From Owenia fusiformis (Eukaryota > Annelida > Polychaeta > Sabellida > Oweniidae), in assembly GCA_903813345.2 (NCBI GenBank), contig CAIIXF020000011.1, positions 9,334,842-9,398,841 of the forward strand: 64,000 bases of DNA, written 5' to 3'. The notes beneath the pieces were generated by a model. The model did not search any database and had not been told where the DNA came from. It saw nothing but the letters and a program-made list of their open reading frames with translations. Shown piece after piece: positions 1 through 11,009 of the stretch. Position 1 is the first letter of the stretch. The number at the start of each line of letters is the position of its first letter. The translations under genes were made by a program, and so were the position numbers.

Positions 1-430
1 GCAATCCCCATCATTAATTACATTTATCTCATTTTAACAGGACCCTCAACTACTCATAATTGGAATCTACATGTAAAATTACATTTAGAAATGTGGTTTT
101 GAAAAGAGTTTATCAACTTTGAAAATTTAATTTTCTTTGAAAATGTGACTTCTAGGTCGGGGAGATTCCCCATAGAGCCCATGTTGTAAAACCACAAAAA
201 GTGAAATATCTTTTCTTGTGTTGGGCAGATGATATTTTCTTTAACTGGACATATTTTAATTTGTATAACTATCAGATACATAAAGGTAATATGAAAAGTG
301 AACCATTAAAACTGATGCATATTCAAGTTTAAGGGAATTTTGTAATACCCTGCCATGTTAATTCCCCCGAATCAGCCACCTGGTGGCGAAACTGGTAACT
401 ACCTACTCGCATCTGAGTAATTGACATCCA
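1..430 (-). repeat. Dispersed repeat copy, in sestrin intron
   Basis: The reverse complement reads TACTCAGATGCGAGTAGGTA ... ATGTCCAGTTAAAGAAAATA ... GGGGAATCTCCCCGAC, matching 49340-50090 in order, with indels in the middle. The 1-621 stretch is otherwise intron; no exon seen. Confidence 0.85.
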
Positions 431-621
431 TTTCATTGCTTCAAGTCTATATTGCCAAGTGTAAAAACTGGTTGCCATTGGCAGTCAGGCAGCTATGAGT
501 TTGGAACACTGCATTGAGTCTCATTCGCATGCTCTGCAGTCTTCCCTGCATTCTGACAACTGATGGGAGCTACGCGAATGAAGATGGCACATTCTAACTT
601 TGACTTTTACATGTGTTTCAG

Positions 622-804
622 GCTGCAGGTAGACACCAGTCATCCTATTTAATCAATCTTCAAAAAACAGAGTTTCTATTGCAAGGTGGCGATGAAAATT
701 GGCTGAAAGGGATTGAATTCATCCCACAGAAATTAAGAGATTTATATGAACTCAATAAGCTTTTGGCTCATAGACCATGGCTGATAAATCGTCAACATAT
801 AGAG
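622..804 (+). CDS. SESN: Sestrin exon a (redox-motif region)
   Basis: Acceptor TTTCAG at 616-621, donor GTGAGT at 805. 61 codons, phase 0 at both ends. Begins [11 protein letters not shown] and ends in [12 protein letters not shown]. The human SESN2 Cys-x-Tyr-x4-His motif falls here: the Tyr is kept (646-648) but the Cys position is Ser (640-642) and the His position is Gln (661-663). Confidence 0.95.
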
Positions 805-3800
805 GTGAGTCTCACTTTTACATGTACTTGTGCATGTTTATATATATAATCTAGTTAGATTTTACTTCATTATATGTATTCCTAGTATATTATTGGGAAA
901 TACAATCTGAAAGGTATACAGCATTTTTGAAAACTGAATATTTATAGATTTAATTACCTTTTTTGTTTCTGATTTGTCTTGTTAGTTTTTCAGTCTGCAA
1001 AACCACAAGAGGTGGTGCAAAATGATTCTTTTTGGGGGGGGGGCTGCTTAGTATATATTTGAATCATTCTATGTGGAAGATAATATCAATATTATTGACT
1101 CTAACATTACAATGGCAAATATGTAAAGTCTATATGTGACTTCATCTGCATTATGTCAATGTGTTTTGCTTTTTCAGAAACTCTTAAAGACAGGTAAAGA
1201 CAGTTGGTCGTTATCTGAGTTAACACATGCCATAGTGCTTCTAGTCCATTTCCACGCCCTTTCTAGCTTTGTCTACGGTTGTGGAATCAACCCTGAGATC
1301 AACCATGAGTCTGGCCATACGTACCGCCCACCTTCTGTTACCAGCAGTGACTCAACCCTGAACGAAAACAATGGTGGCTTTAATTCTGCATCTAGTTCCC
1401 CAAATACCGTAAGTTTACAAATTGTTTCCTTATTTCCTAATATCCCAGGCTCCCTCCATACTCCACTCAGCTGATTTGTTATGAAATTGTGATACTGAAG
1501 TAGCATGTTGGTTGTATTTGATATTTTTTCTAGAATAACAACATGAACACAATTCTAATTTGGGTTTCTCTGTTATTTACTAACCACAATTGGGGCTTCA
1601 CAAAATCTAGCAATACAAAGGAGATTCATTTCACAATTTGAACTTCTGCATCTATTTTTAACAATATTAAGAAGGTTCAATCCACAAATAGTTCTTCTGA
1701 TTCTATTTAGCAATATAAAGAAGGTCTGTTCCACAATTGAGGCTTCTGCGTAATATAAAGACTACTTATAATTCTAGGCTTCTGAGATGGAAGGTGGCAT
1801 TGAAGCTTTAATGGAAAGAATGAAAAAGTTGTCTGAGGATTCTGAGGACACAACTGAAGAGGAACTCATTAAGAGATTCCAGAAAGTGGAAAGCCAAAGT
1901 GCTGAACGTAAGTCAATTACGTATTTCCTCCACATTTAACTCCATTATACATTAGTTTGGTCCATCCTATCACTCACTTGGATATTGTTTTTGTTGGGTG
2001 GCTGTTTGTTTCCCATTGTTGTAACTCACAGGGAAATGGGGAAATTCCCTTCTTAAATTCGATGTCTGCATTTATCAACATATTTTAAATCTGTCATAAT
2101 TTAACTGATTATTTTTATAACAGCCATCTGTATTATAATTATTACTTATTCTTGGATTTAATTATGTATGAAGTCAAATATCATTTATTGACCTCATTTT
2201 AATGACAAAAAAGGAGCAAAAGTCCTATTTCATCAGATTTGACCCGATATTTTATGATAACATTTCATTATTAAAGTCATGTTGACTTTATTTGACATGC
2301 ATAAGTGTAAAGTTAAAATCAATGTCTCAAGTTTCCTCAAGGACTGATAAAAAGTCCATCAATTTTGTTTATTGCATCAGACGATTTCTGTGAGTCATAA
2401 AACAGAATGATGTCATTTCGAGAATGCATCTCATTGGTTGGTTCCCCAAACTTCCTATCAGGTTGATCCTTTTCTAAATAAAACCACAAAATCATGATTA
2501 CTCATGTGCCTTTGCATGATTAGACAGCCACTGAATCCACATTTTACGAAAGGACATGTCAGACTGACCTGGTACCACTACCGCCTGATTGTCTCATATT
2601 AAGCAAATATTTTCCCTCAGTCTAGAGGAAGTCAAAGTATTATTTCATATCTTTCATACAATAAGTTAAATGATCTCAAAGTATAGACAAACATGTAATG
2701 ATAAATGTCAACTCCACCTCTATTTATGTTTTGTTCATGTTCGTACAAATTCAAATCTTCACAGCTAAGAATTACATTTTTGGAATTTTGTAACATTTTT
2801 CATTGGTCTTTCAGTTAAGTCGCCAAATGATGCACCAACTCTACGCAGTGACATTATGCAGTATGTAGAGGATCCTGATTTCACCTACCAAGATTTTGCC
2901 AAACGGGGTTCACTTCAAGAAATACCAACATTTAGAGCGCAGGATTATTCCTGGGAGGAGCAAGGCTTTTCATTGGCTAACCGACTTTACGCAGATATTG
3001 GGACACTTCTGGATAATAAGTTTGCCACAACTTATGAGTTAACCTACAATACGTAAGTTTGAGGTCTACTGTGTGAAGTATTTTTTTATGTATGTTTGTC
3101 CTTTATTAATAATTTCTGTGAGAGAGGGTGTGTAATCATTTCAGACATACTGTGTTCTCTCTAATGAGTGTAGAGTTTCAATGAGTGCACATGCAACCTT
3201 TATGAGAATATGTTCTCAAGAAAACAAGTTTAAAAAATCTATTTGAAGTATTTGCATAATAAGATATCAATTGATGATTATATTTAAGGCAGAGAAAGAA
3301 ATACACGAGCTCTAGAGCTATATGTAAAAACCTTAGTGATAACAACTAAAATAAAAAGATATCGGCAATGTTTTTTTCTAAGTTTTTTTTATTTTATGTC
3401 AGCTTATATTTACAATCGTCAATATTTTAACTCTACATTTCAATTTGTGGGAGCTTATTGCATGTTCATTGGAGAGAATATGGTACTTGCTGAATCAGAA
3501 TTGAAGAATCAGCTGGCCAATATTGAAATTGACTAGGTCTGTGCCAGTGCTTGACTAATGCCTTGGTCACATTTGCTCCGATCCATCGGCCCTGCCGATT
3601 GAGTGTTTTGTTCAAATTTGTATTCAATTTTGAACAAAACACTCAATCTGCCAGGTGCTGTAGTGAAAATCGTTGCAAATGTGACCAATGTATTACACTC
3701 ACAGCTTCATATAGTTTTAATGTTGTTTCTTAAAGGGTGATGCATATCGTTTAGCAAATCGAACGCTTGTGTTGGTGTTGCTCACCGTTTAGTATAAATG

Positions 3801-5235
3801 GCCCAATCCCGGAATAATACTCAAGGATTCACAGGCTGGACGTTGTTGTGTCAACACCTCTAACTGTTATATAGCATTAGGATATTATAGATCGTCACAC
3901 ATTTATATAAGCAAGATTTTTATTTTGACAAATCAATTTCACATTTATGGGTGAAGTTTCAGGATCTTCTATTTGTGTATAATAAGGAAAATTGACATCT
4001 AAATTTCCCCATAATGTATTACTACACAGCTTGGCATATGAAATATTAGTTACCTATAACATTTAATTCATCATCACAATATTAAAGGCAGAATCAGATC
4101 TATAGGGGGTGACAAAATTACAAGCAACATGCATAATTGATCTACCAATCTATTCCTTACAATATCAAATACAATATCTCCCAAAAGATTCACGATATGT
4201 TATAAATTGGTGAAGTTATTAATGATTCAAAGTGCGAAAATGGGTGAAAAATGTTTAAATTCTCCCAAATAATAAGAATGGTAACCATTCTTATAGAAAA
4301 ATAATACATTATTGTAAAAATCTTTTGTTTTCCTTGAATAAAGTATGCACTTTTGTGATTTTTATTAGAAAATAGACATGACAAGGAATGACATGAGCCA
4401 AAAATATTCTAAAATTGAAACAATTTTTTGTTTAGCCTGCTCGCTATCTCTGATTCTCTCTTTAAGCCAAGCAATGATCAATGTTTAGCTTGACCCGAGG
4501 ATTTCTAGCATTTATTCCATTAAAAAGAATATTTCAATTTCCAGAATGGGAGACAATGAAAACGTTGACACATCAGCATTTCGTCGATCAATATGGCACT
4601 ACATACACTGCATGTTTGGCATTCGGCATGATGACTACGATTATGCTGAAATCAACCAATTACTGGAGAGAAGCTTGAAGGCTTATATTAAAACTGTAAC
4701 GTGTTACCCAGAACGTGTCACGAAGAAGGATTATCAGAATTTTATGAAGGAGTTCAAAGACTCAGAGAAGGTATTAAGAAATCATGAGTGACCTACTTCA
4801 AATCATATAACTACATGTGTGCATCTGGGTGGGCACCACATAAATCTTGTCATCAAAATTTGAAAATCTCAAATTGAATACAATTTAAATTAAATTAGTA
4901 CAGCTTTAAGATGGTGTCCAAATGTTGAACTTCTCAGGTTAATCTACTTGGTGTTTTGTTCTTAAAGTGTGATATTTATCAGTATGTCTTGTTTTTAATG
5001 ATTTTCTTTGTTGTTGAAAGTGCCAGTTTCTTTTAGCATTCTATTTTATATTTGAATGTTACAAGTCTCATGTGTATAAATTGATAGTTCAAATATGAAG
5101 TGAAATGTCATGGTGATATTTACAGATTATAAAATCTGATTATTTCAGGTGCATGTAAACCTAATGCTGCTGGAAGCCAGAATGCAAGCAGAACTTTTGT
5201 ATGCTTTGCGGGCTATTATGCGCTATATGACATAA
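622..5235 (+). CDS. SESN: Sestrin, 3' part of the gene (six exons, joined)
   Basis: Sestrins are stress-induced regulators that bind GATOR2 and restrain mTORC1 when leucine is low; the N-terminal half resembles alkylhydroperoxidases. Joining 622-804, 1178-1408, 1778-1907, 2815-3052, 4545-4770 and 5149-5235 gives an uninterrupted 364-residue C-terminal portion with phases 0,0,1,2,0. Recognisable family sequences in order are [51 protein letters not shown] and the terminal [10 protein letters not shown]. The N-terminal exons are upstream of base 1. Family identity is near certain; vertebrates have three paralogues and most invertebrates one, so no paralogue number is given. Candidate redox and leucine-pocket residues differ from the human proteins as I remember them. 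It converges on MDN1. Confidence 0.96.
1178..1408 (+). CDS. SESN: Sestrin exon b
   Basis: Acceptor CTTTTTCAG, donor GTAAGT at 1409. 77 codons, phase 0-0. Encodes [25 protein letters not shown] and RPPSV, then a Ser/Asn-rich disordered stretch that lies in the variable interdomain linker of sestrins. Confidence 0.95.
1778..1907 (+). CDS. SESN: Sestrin exon c (linker, acidic helix)
   Basis: Acceptor ATTCTAG, donor GTAAGT at 1908. 130 nt, phase 0 to 1. Encodes [10 protein letters not shown] followed by acidic residues, matching the EALMEKM-type helix of vertebrate sestrins. Not visible as a long open frame because it is short. Confidence 0.93.
1908..2814. other. Sestrin intron, no feature seen
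   Basis: AT-rich unique sequence; no repeat, exon or RNA gene recognised. Confidence 0.6.
2815..3052 (+). CDS. SESN: Sestrin exon d
   Basis: Acceptor TCTTTCAG, donor GTAAGT at 3053. 238 nt, phase 1 to 2. Encodes [20 protein letters not shown] and LTYN, the start of the leucine-binding C-terminal domain. Confidence 0.95.
3563..3688. repeat. Imperfect palindrome, small foldback element
   Basis: TTGGTCACATTTGC at the left pairs with GCAAATGTGACCAA at the right, and GATTGAGTGTTTTGTTCAAA pairs across a short loop near 3625. Two AT-rich flanks; in the sestrin intron 3053-4544. Confidence 0.88.
3734..4055 (+). repeat. Dispersed ~330-bp repeat, copy 1
   Basis: Begins AAAGGGTGATGCATATCG, includes TTGCTCACCGTTTAGTATAA and CCCGGAATAATACTCAAGG, ends near CAGCTTGGCATATGAAATAT. 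Same orientation as 47807-48125. Possible SINE; no clear A box at the right spacing. Confidence 0.9.
4545..4770 (+). CDS. SESN: Sestrin exon e (leucine-pocket region)
   Basis: Acceptor TTTCCAG at 4538-4544, donor GTATTA at 4771. 226 nt, phase 2 to 0. Contains [31 protein letters not shown] and FKDSEK. Arg (4582-4584) and the Glu of SEK expected to clamp leucine are present; the preceding Leu is Phe (4579-4581) and the lid Trp is Met (4744-4746). Confidence 0.95.
5149..5235 (+). CDS. SESN: Sestrin last coding exon
   Basis: Acceptor TATTTCAG, phase 0. 28 codons plus TAA at 5233-5235. Encodes [20 protein letters not shown] and the terminal RYMT, which is the near-invariant C-terminus of sestrins and fixes the stop codon. 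Confidence 0.96.
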   Translation: MHVNLMLLEARMQAELLYALRAIMRYMT

Positions 5236-7020
5236 AACACAAACCTGATGGAGCCATTACCCACAATGCAGTAGAAGCACCGGAGCTATGAAATAGCGAA
5301 CTAGGTGTTTTGTTAACCATACGATCGATCGAGATCAGTCTGTTTTTGTTGCCATTTAGCAAGCCAGGATATTTACGTGTAGACTTGCAATTTATGCGAA
5401 ATTAAAATGGCTGCCACATTTGTGCTTGTTGTGCTCAGTGATCTCATTGTCATGCATTGCTGGAACCACTTAACATGAAGAGGGACACATCGCCAGTAGC
5501 AGAGCATCGCCTCTGCATTGATCTTATGAGAGGAGCTTATATGTAGGTTCATGTCGGCAGTAGAACCTGTCACATAATCAAATCCTACATATAAGAAGCA
5601 GTTCATCTTCTACATGGAACATTTGAATGGGAATGTCCAATTGACTTCAAAATGTTGTTATGTTGAATTGGTGCTAAGAAATATATTAAAGTAGAAAGAC
5701 TGATCCAAAAAGACAGCTTCAACATGTCACATGACTACATAGCAGGTGAAGTGTAAAATTCAACCAGTGGCCCTGGAAAGTAAAAGCTAGTAGAGTGAGG
5801 AATGTACATAGATCATTCTAAGCGTTTATCTGTGATAAAAAAGAAGGTGGAGTGAGTTAACAAAATGTCATGTCGGTCATCTTTTTCAGAAGAAGTGTCA
5901 ATGATTTGACTTTATTAAAATTCTCATTTATTTGAGAACTTTATTTATGTCAGAAATGCATGGCTGGAATCATATTTTGAGTTAAGAAAGAAAATTCAAC
6001 AATTCATAAAGTTCGGAGTGGCCTATAAAATTTTCCATAATGTAAATTATGAATGTTTTGTTTGGTTTTAAGCATCCATCATTTAATACACTCTTAGTCC
6101 GCATCATTATTATCGAATTGTACAGTGCTGTTCACAGTTGTACAGTGCTGTTTTAAACCAAAACAGCACAATGCTTGAACAGTATGATTTGGAACTTTTG
6201 GTTATTCAGTAAGACTTGACCAAAGTAAGTAAAAGCTCTTATGAAATCCGATGTAGCTACAACTTTCAGGATCAAAGCGATTGAATCTTAATTAACAGTT
6301 GTCAGTTTAAACGCAGATTTGTGAATTCATCAACTGTTTTGATATCATGAAATTGAATTATACGGATTGAATGAAACAACATCAAGCGACAGTGTCAACA
6401 TATTTTGAAACATGTGTTCCATCGAATCCATCCATTCAGTCTATTGAATGCTTTCATAAACATCCATTTTTAAACTTCCGAACAAAGTATTGAAACATCT
6501 GAACCAACCCATGTTGGTAATGTGGGAACTTTGTAGTATATTTTCTTGCAGAGAATGTTTTGTAGTTTGCTAATTGAAGAAACCGAATCAGTTCCAAACA
6601 ACCAAACAGTATTATATTGAAAACTGAGGAGAATTGTTTATTTATACTTTTCAAGCGTAACAGCTTTTGTAATTATGATTGTTTAATTAATTTAGCTATT
6701 ACCTATCTGCTTAGATTTAGAGAGTTATGAGAGTTGATTCTATAGTTTGTAACATCTAATATAATATAATAGACAGTTCATGCTGTAGGTTGCTCACACA
6801 TTGAATCACATCACATATTAAGGACAATTTTAATTTAAATAGACAATTTGTTTACAATTTATGGTACTGATGATGATTACCTTTTTATTGTGTGTATTAT
6901 AACAGGAAAGTAAAAGAACAGTTTGCAATTAAATATCTGCTGACAAATGATGGTCTTTGTGACAATAATGATTTATTATCTTTAATTTGACAATAAACTC
7001 CATGTTTTCTCCGGTTTTCA
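5236..7020 (+). other. Probable sestrin 3' UTR and downstream sequence
   Basis: No coding signal. An AATAAA hexamer at about 6993-6998 is the first strong candidate polyadenylation signal after the stop; others follow near 7231. The UTR end is inferred only and needs cDNA. Confidence 0.4.
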
Positions 7021-8647
7021 TACAACACAAGTTGAAAATCTCTGACAATGATGGTATCATTCCATTGAGCGATTTTCTAACATGCTTGATGTAAAATATT
7101 TATTGGTGTTAAGATTTGCTAGGAAATATCTCAGAAAATATTGTGAATTTGAAACCATCATTTTCTCCAATTTGAAAAAGCGACTAATCTGATATATGCT
7201 CAAATAGAACAGATTCTAGCCAGTTTCTCAAATAAAACAGAAAAGTTGCACTTCAATTCATATGACACAAATGGAGTTTGTATTTTCTGTTTTTCTATGT
7301 GCATGTATAAGCACACATATTATTTTCTAGTGATAGGAAAAGGCATTATGGATGAAGTGAGTGCGGTGAGTGAGGATCAAGTACTTTACATAAATAAAAA
7401 CAGAAAAACTATATGTAATACGTGTACATATAAGTGTAACGCAATAATTGTATATGTTGTGCTCCATTATATTTTTGGTACCAGAGACTGAGATATATTA
7501 TAGTCTATTGTTTAAAGCACATCTAAAACTTTGAGTCATGCTAATTTTTTTAAAGATAAATGAAGTAGGTTGTCTTTCCTGTGTAAGTGTAGAGACAATG
7601 GATACACTTAAGTAGTTTAGCTTTGTAAATACAGTATGGATAGCCAACTAAATTATTCTTGGTGGTCATTTGATTCTTCACTTTTCTTAGTTCAGAATGG
7701 GGTTAATATTCCATGCAAATTCGTCTCATTGGGCCATATTTTTGAGAAATCGAATGACCTCCATGGAATCAGTTGTGCGTCCAATTTGGAATTTATATAT
7801 AGAGATCTGGAAATGAAGCATGTGCTTAAGTTTAGCATAAAATACAACCAAAAAACAAGAAAAAAGTAGGATTTAAAAGCTTAAAAATGTTCTGATGACT
7901 ATTATTGGTATATTGTAATGTTTCAGTGTTTAGTATACAGAAGACAAATCACCTGATGCAATGACAACATGATAAAGTAACAATAGTTTGAAATTACACT
8001 GTATTTTGTAAGTTTGCTCTTCCTGTATTGTCACAAATAAGTATAATTGTTTTTTCAATTGTGCTAATGCCTACAAAATATTGAAGGGCCAAGTGGCCAG
8101 ACTATATGGGTGTCAATCAGAACTATCAAGATAGTTCTTATCCTTTGGTGTGAATAATTGTCACATCCTTGTATTCAAAATAATAAGCATTTCATAATTT
8201 GTAAGATTCATCATGAAGTGCAGGTTCTTCCTGTGTGAATTCAGTATTATTATTATCCCAATGAGGCTTTACTCCACCTGTATCTCCTTTCCACAAGGTT
8301 GCCTCAAACATTCCACCAAACTTAATTATAATCTAGCTTGAAACAACCTCAGGATTTTAATCTTCACTTAGGCACACAACCCAGGATTGTTTTCATTTTA
8401 AATTAAATATGGCTGTTCTAAAACTTGCAATAAGGGAAGTTAACCTAAAAGTTTTATTAATCTTCCGAATGAATTGCTCCCCCTGTAGGACAGCCGCTGA
8501 TTCCAGAGGGAAGTGTGTCTTAAGTGTTTTGGCATTTCGTTGAACTGGTTGTGAAGTGATATTTATTAACTTTTAATATAAGGCGTCAGTAATATAAACA
8601 TGGAAGTTGAGTGCATGAATTAGTTATAACGTGGTCCAATGAAACCA
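7021..8647. other. Intergenic AT-rich sequence
   Basis: Short open frames at 7246-7491 and 7636-7869 have AT-rich, low-complexity translations and no recognisable homology. I see no gene or repeat. Confidence 0.5.
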
Positions 8648-8800
8648 GCCCTTCAAGGCATCATTGCCCTTCAAGACAGCATTGCCCTTCAAGACAGCAT
8701 TGCCCTTCAAGGCAGCATTGCCCTTCAAGACAGCATTGCCCTTCAAGGCATCATTGCCCTTCAAGACAGCATTGCCCTTCAAGACAGCATTGCCCGTTGC
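8648..8800. repeat. 18-bp minisatellite
   Basis: About 8.5 copies of CCCTTCAAGACAGCATTG with ACAGCATTG/GCATCATTG variants. Because the unit is a multiple of three it makes spurious repeating open frames on both strands (8611-9024 and 8624-8812). Confidence 0.95.
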
Positions 8801-9986
8801 TAATCTCAGCATATCTGGAATTTAACAATGCCTCATTATGTCACCACAAAAAGTGGTTCATTATTGTTATAGTCTCAGCTTTTTTCTGGCTGGTGTTTGG
8901 TGTCTGTAACAAATGGCAGGTGGTGACATTTTATTTCATATGCATGTATTCAGATATTTTGAAGCATGTCACAGTATATAAGGCCTTTCCCATTTTATAT
9001 AGGAATGTTGACAGTTATAAATGACGATCCCTAGAGGTTACAGCTAAGCTTCATTATTAACACTAATTAATATTCTTTAAAATGCAGCTTATTTTGTCAA
9101 GATCGTAGATTACGTAATTTATAATCTCGATGTACACTTAGTCAATGATTTTATGCTATTATACTCATATGTCAAGTATACTCTACAAATTCTGTTCAGA
9201 AAATCTCACGACAGTCATGTTTTTTCCCTGCAGTTCCATCTTAAGTCACATTTATTTGCTAAACATTGACCTTGTAGTTCAAAGTGTGAGCAGACATTGA
9301 AGCAATGCTTTTTAGCCACAGTTTGTCAGTGATTCAAGTCACAACTGTAGTTCTTAAGGTGGACAGACAATACTACTCGCTATTTCTATGAGGAAATGTT
9401 CTTTATTTTATGGGATCTACTAGTTCAGGGAGTAGATTGACAAGCAATCATTTGAGAATATGAAAAAATATGACTGAAGTGAGATGATTAAAACAGCAAG
9501 TCAATCTGCAAGCATTACACCATGGAGTTTAAATATTTTCTGCCAAAAATATGAAATAATGGTCAAAATGTTTCTTGCTCAATACTTCTGGAATCAAAGA
9601 TGTACAAGTGGAAATGCAATATTACACCAGGAATTCAAGTACATGTATGTGATTCATTTAGATTTTATTTTTTCAGAGAAAACAAATATTATGATCATTA
9701 TGAATATTTTGGCTGGGAGTGTAACTGGAATGTAAAATAGGTGAAGTTTGTTACCTTTGATATGTTTATATATCATTCATATGAATATGTTAATAGAGTA
9801 TTCAAATAGACATTTTCTAATAAAAATGTGATACTTTAATTTAAAAAAATGATGTGATTTCTCTTTTTTTATTGATTCCCTATCACATACTCCAGTATTC
9901 AATATATACCATAATATGTCCATACCAAGAAATTAAACAATGTTTTTGAGGATGTGTTTCAAAGTCAGTAGATATAGGTCAATATA
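8801..9986. other. Intergenic sequence
   Basis: AT-rich, no family recognised. The frame at 9484-9735 is not supported by any motif. Confidence 0.5.
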
Positions 9987-10608
9987 CAGGGTGGGCCAAA
10001 AAAACGCCACTTTTTTTCAAGACACTACAACTTTTTTATTTTCCAACCTACATACCCCAAATTTTGCAGTTATATAGTGCCAAGGGTTCTTAGTAATAAT
10101 ATGATGTAACAAGTCCTTCACATTGGATTATATTTGATCTAAAAGGGTAGTTCAATTGGTCCGCCACCCTAATTGATGATAAATTTTAGTTTAAGTCGCC
10201 TTGCTGATATTGCAGTGTCAATGAAATGTTAGCTAAGTTTTTTCAACCTGTCTTAATCGCCAGCTTTAGTTGAGCAATTTTCTAGATTGGATGCCTTCAT
10301 ACAATCTCCTGGAGACCTTCCAATACCCTATACTCACTGGGGTTTGCATCAGGGCTATTAGCTTGGCGATCATCAGGCCGTATCAGTTCAGGAACATTTT
10401 GCAAATTATGCTTATTTCTCATGGCACACTACATGTTTAAGTGAGACGCTGGTGACATATCTTATTCAAGTAAAAGTGTATAATTCATGATCAGTGGCTA
10501 GATAACATCCTCAAGTTTCATTTGGTATGCAAATTATGATTTAATATCAAAAATTAAAAAAGTTATAGCATTTTGAAAAAAAAGTGGCATTTTTTTTGGC
10601 CCACCCTG
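9987..10608. mobile_element. Non-autonomous Tc1/mariner-type element (MITE)
   Basis: 622 bp with inverted ends CAGGGTGGGCCAAAAAAA and its complement, about 33 bp with few mismatches, flanked by TA on both sides (9985-9986 and 10609-10610). No transposase frame inside. The CAGGGTGGsCC terminus and TA duplication are typical of mariner-like elements. It sits just beyond the MDN1 3' end. Confidence 0.88.
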
Positions 10609-10826
10609 TATGTTTTGTCTTTCATGCCAATATTCTTCATTAATCATGATACAAATTGATATCCTTGGCCTCTTAGAAGAAGGATATGATATTTAGGTTA
10701 CTCATATTCAGGTTACTAATGTGTCATTGAGTAGATATCCTGACCATGATCCTTTATATGAATTTGAACTGCTGATTGGGTCTCAAGTTTTTGGGACAAC
10801 CAGTCTTATACAAATCATGACTGTTA

Positions 10827-11009
10827 TCACTTGTCAGATGCAGTGACAATTTCAAACCACTGTCTTAGTGCATCACTCAGAGTAACAGGCAGCGAGTTAA
10901 TGTCTCTCAGAATGATATAGAACGGGAATGGAAAATGGTCCATATATGGCGTTATCTGGGGCAGCTGTCCACCTTTGAATATTGGCACTTTGATATCCAG
11001 AATAGAATC
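10827..11009 (-). CDS. MDN1: MDN1 last coding exon
   Basis: Acceptor ATTTCAG, 60 codons plus TGA. Reads DSILDIKVPIFKGGQLPQIT, FPFPFYIILRDINSLP and DALRQWFEIVTASDK. This is the conserved midasin C-terminus; the frame of the open reading frame at 10897-11106 is a shadow of it. Confidence 0.98.
   Translation of the reverse strand, partial: DSILDIKVPIFKGGQLPQITPYMDHFPFPFYIILRDINSLPVTLSDALRQWFEIVTASDK

Noticed and set aside
8611-9024. 137-residue frame with repeating SRQHCP
   Set aside because: Created by the 18-bp minisatellite; no conserved sequence outside the repeat.
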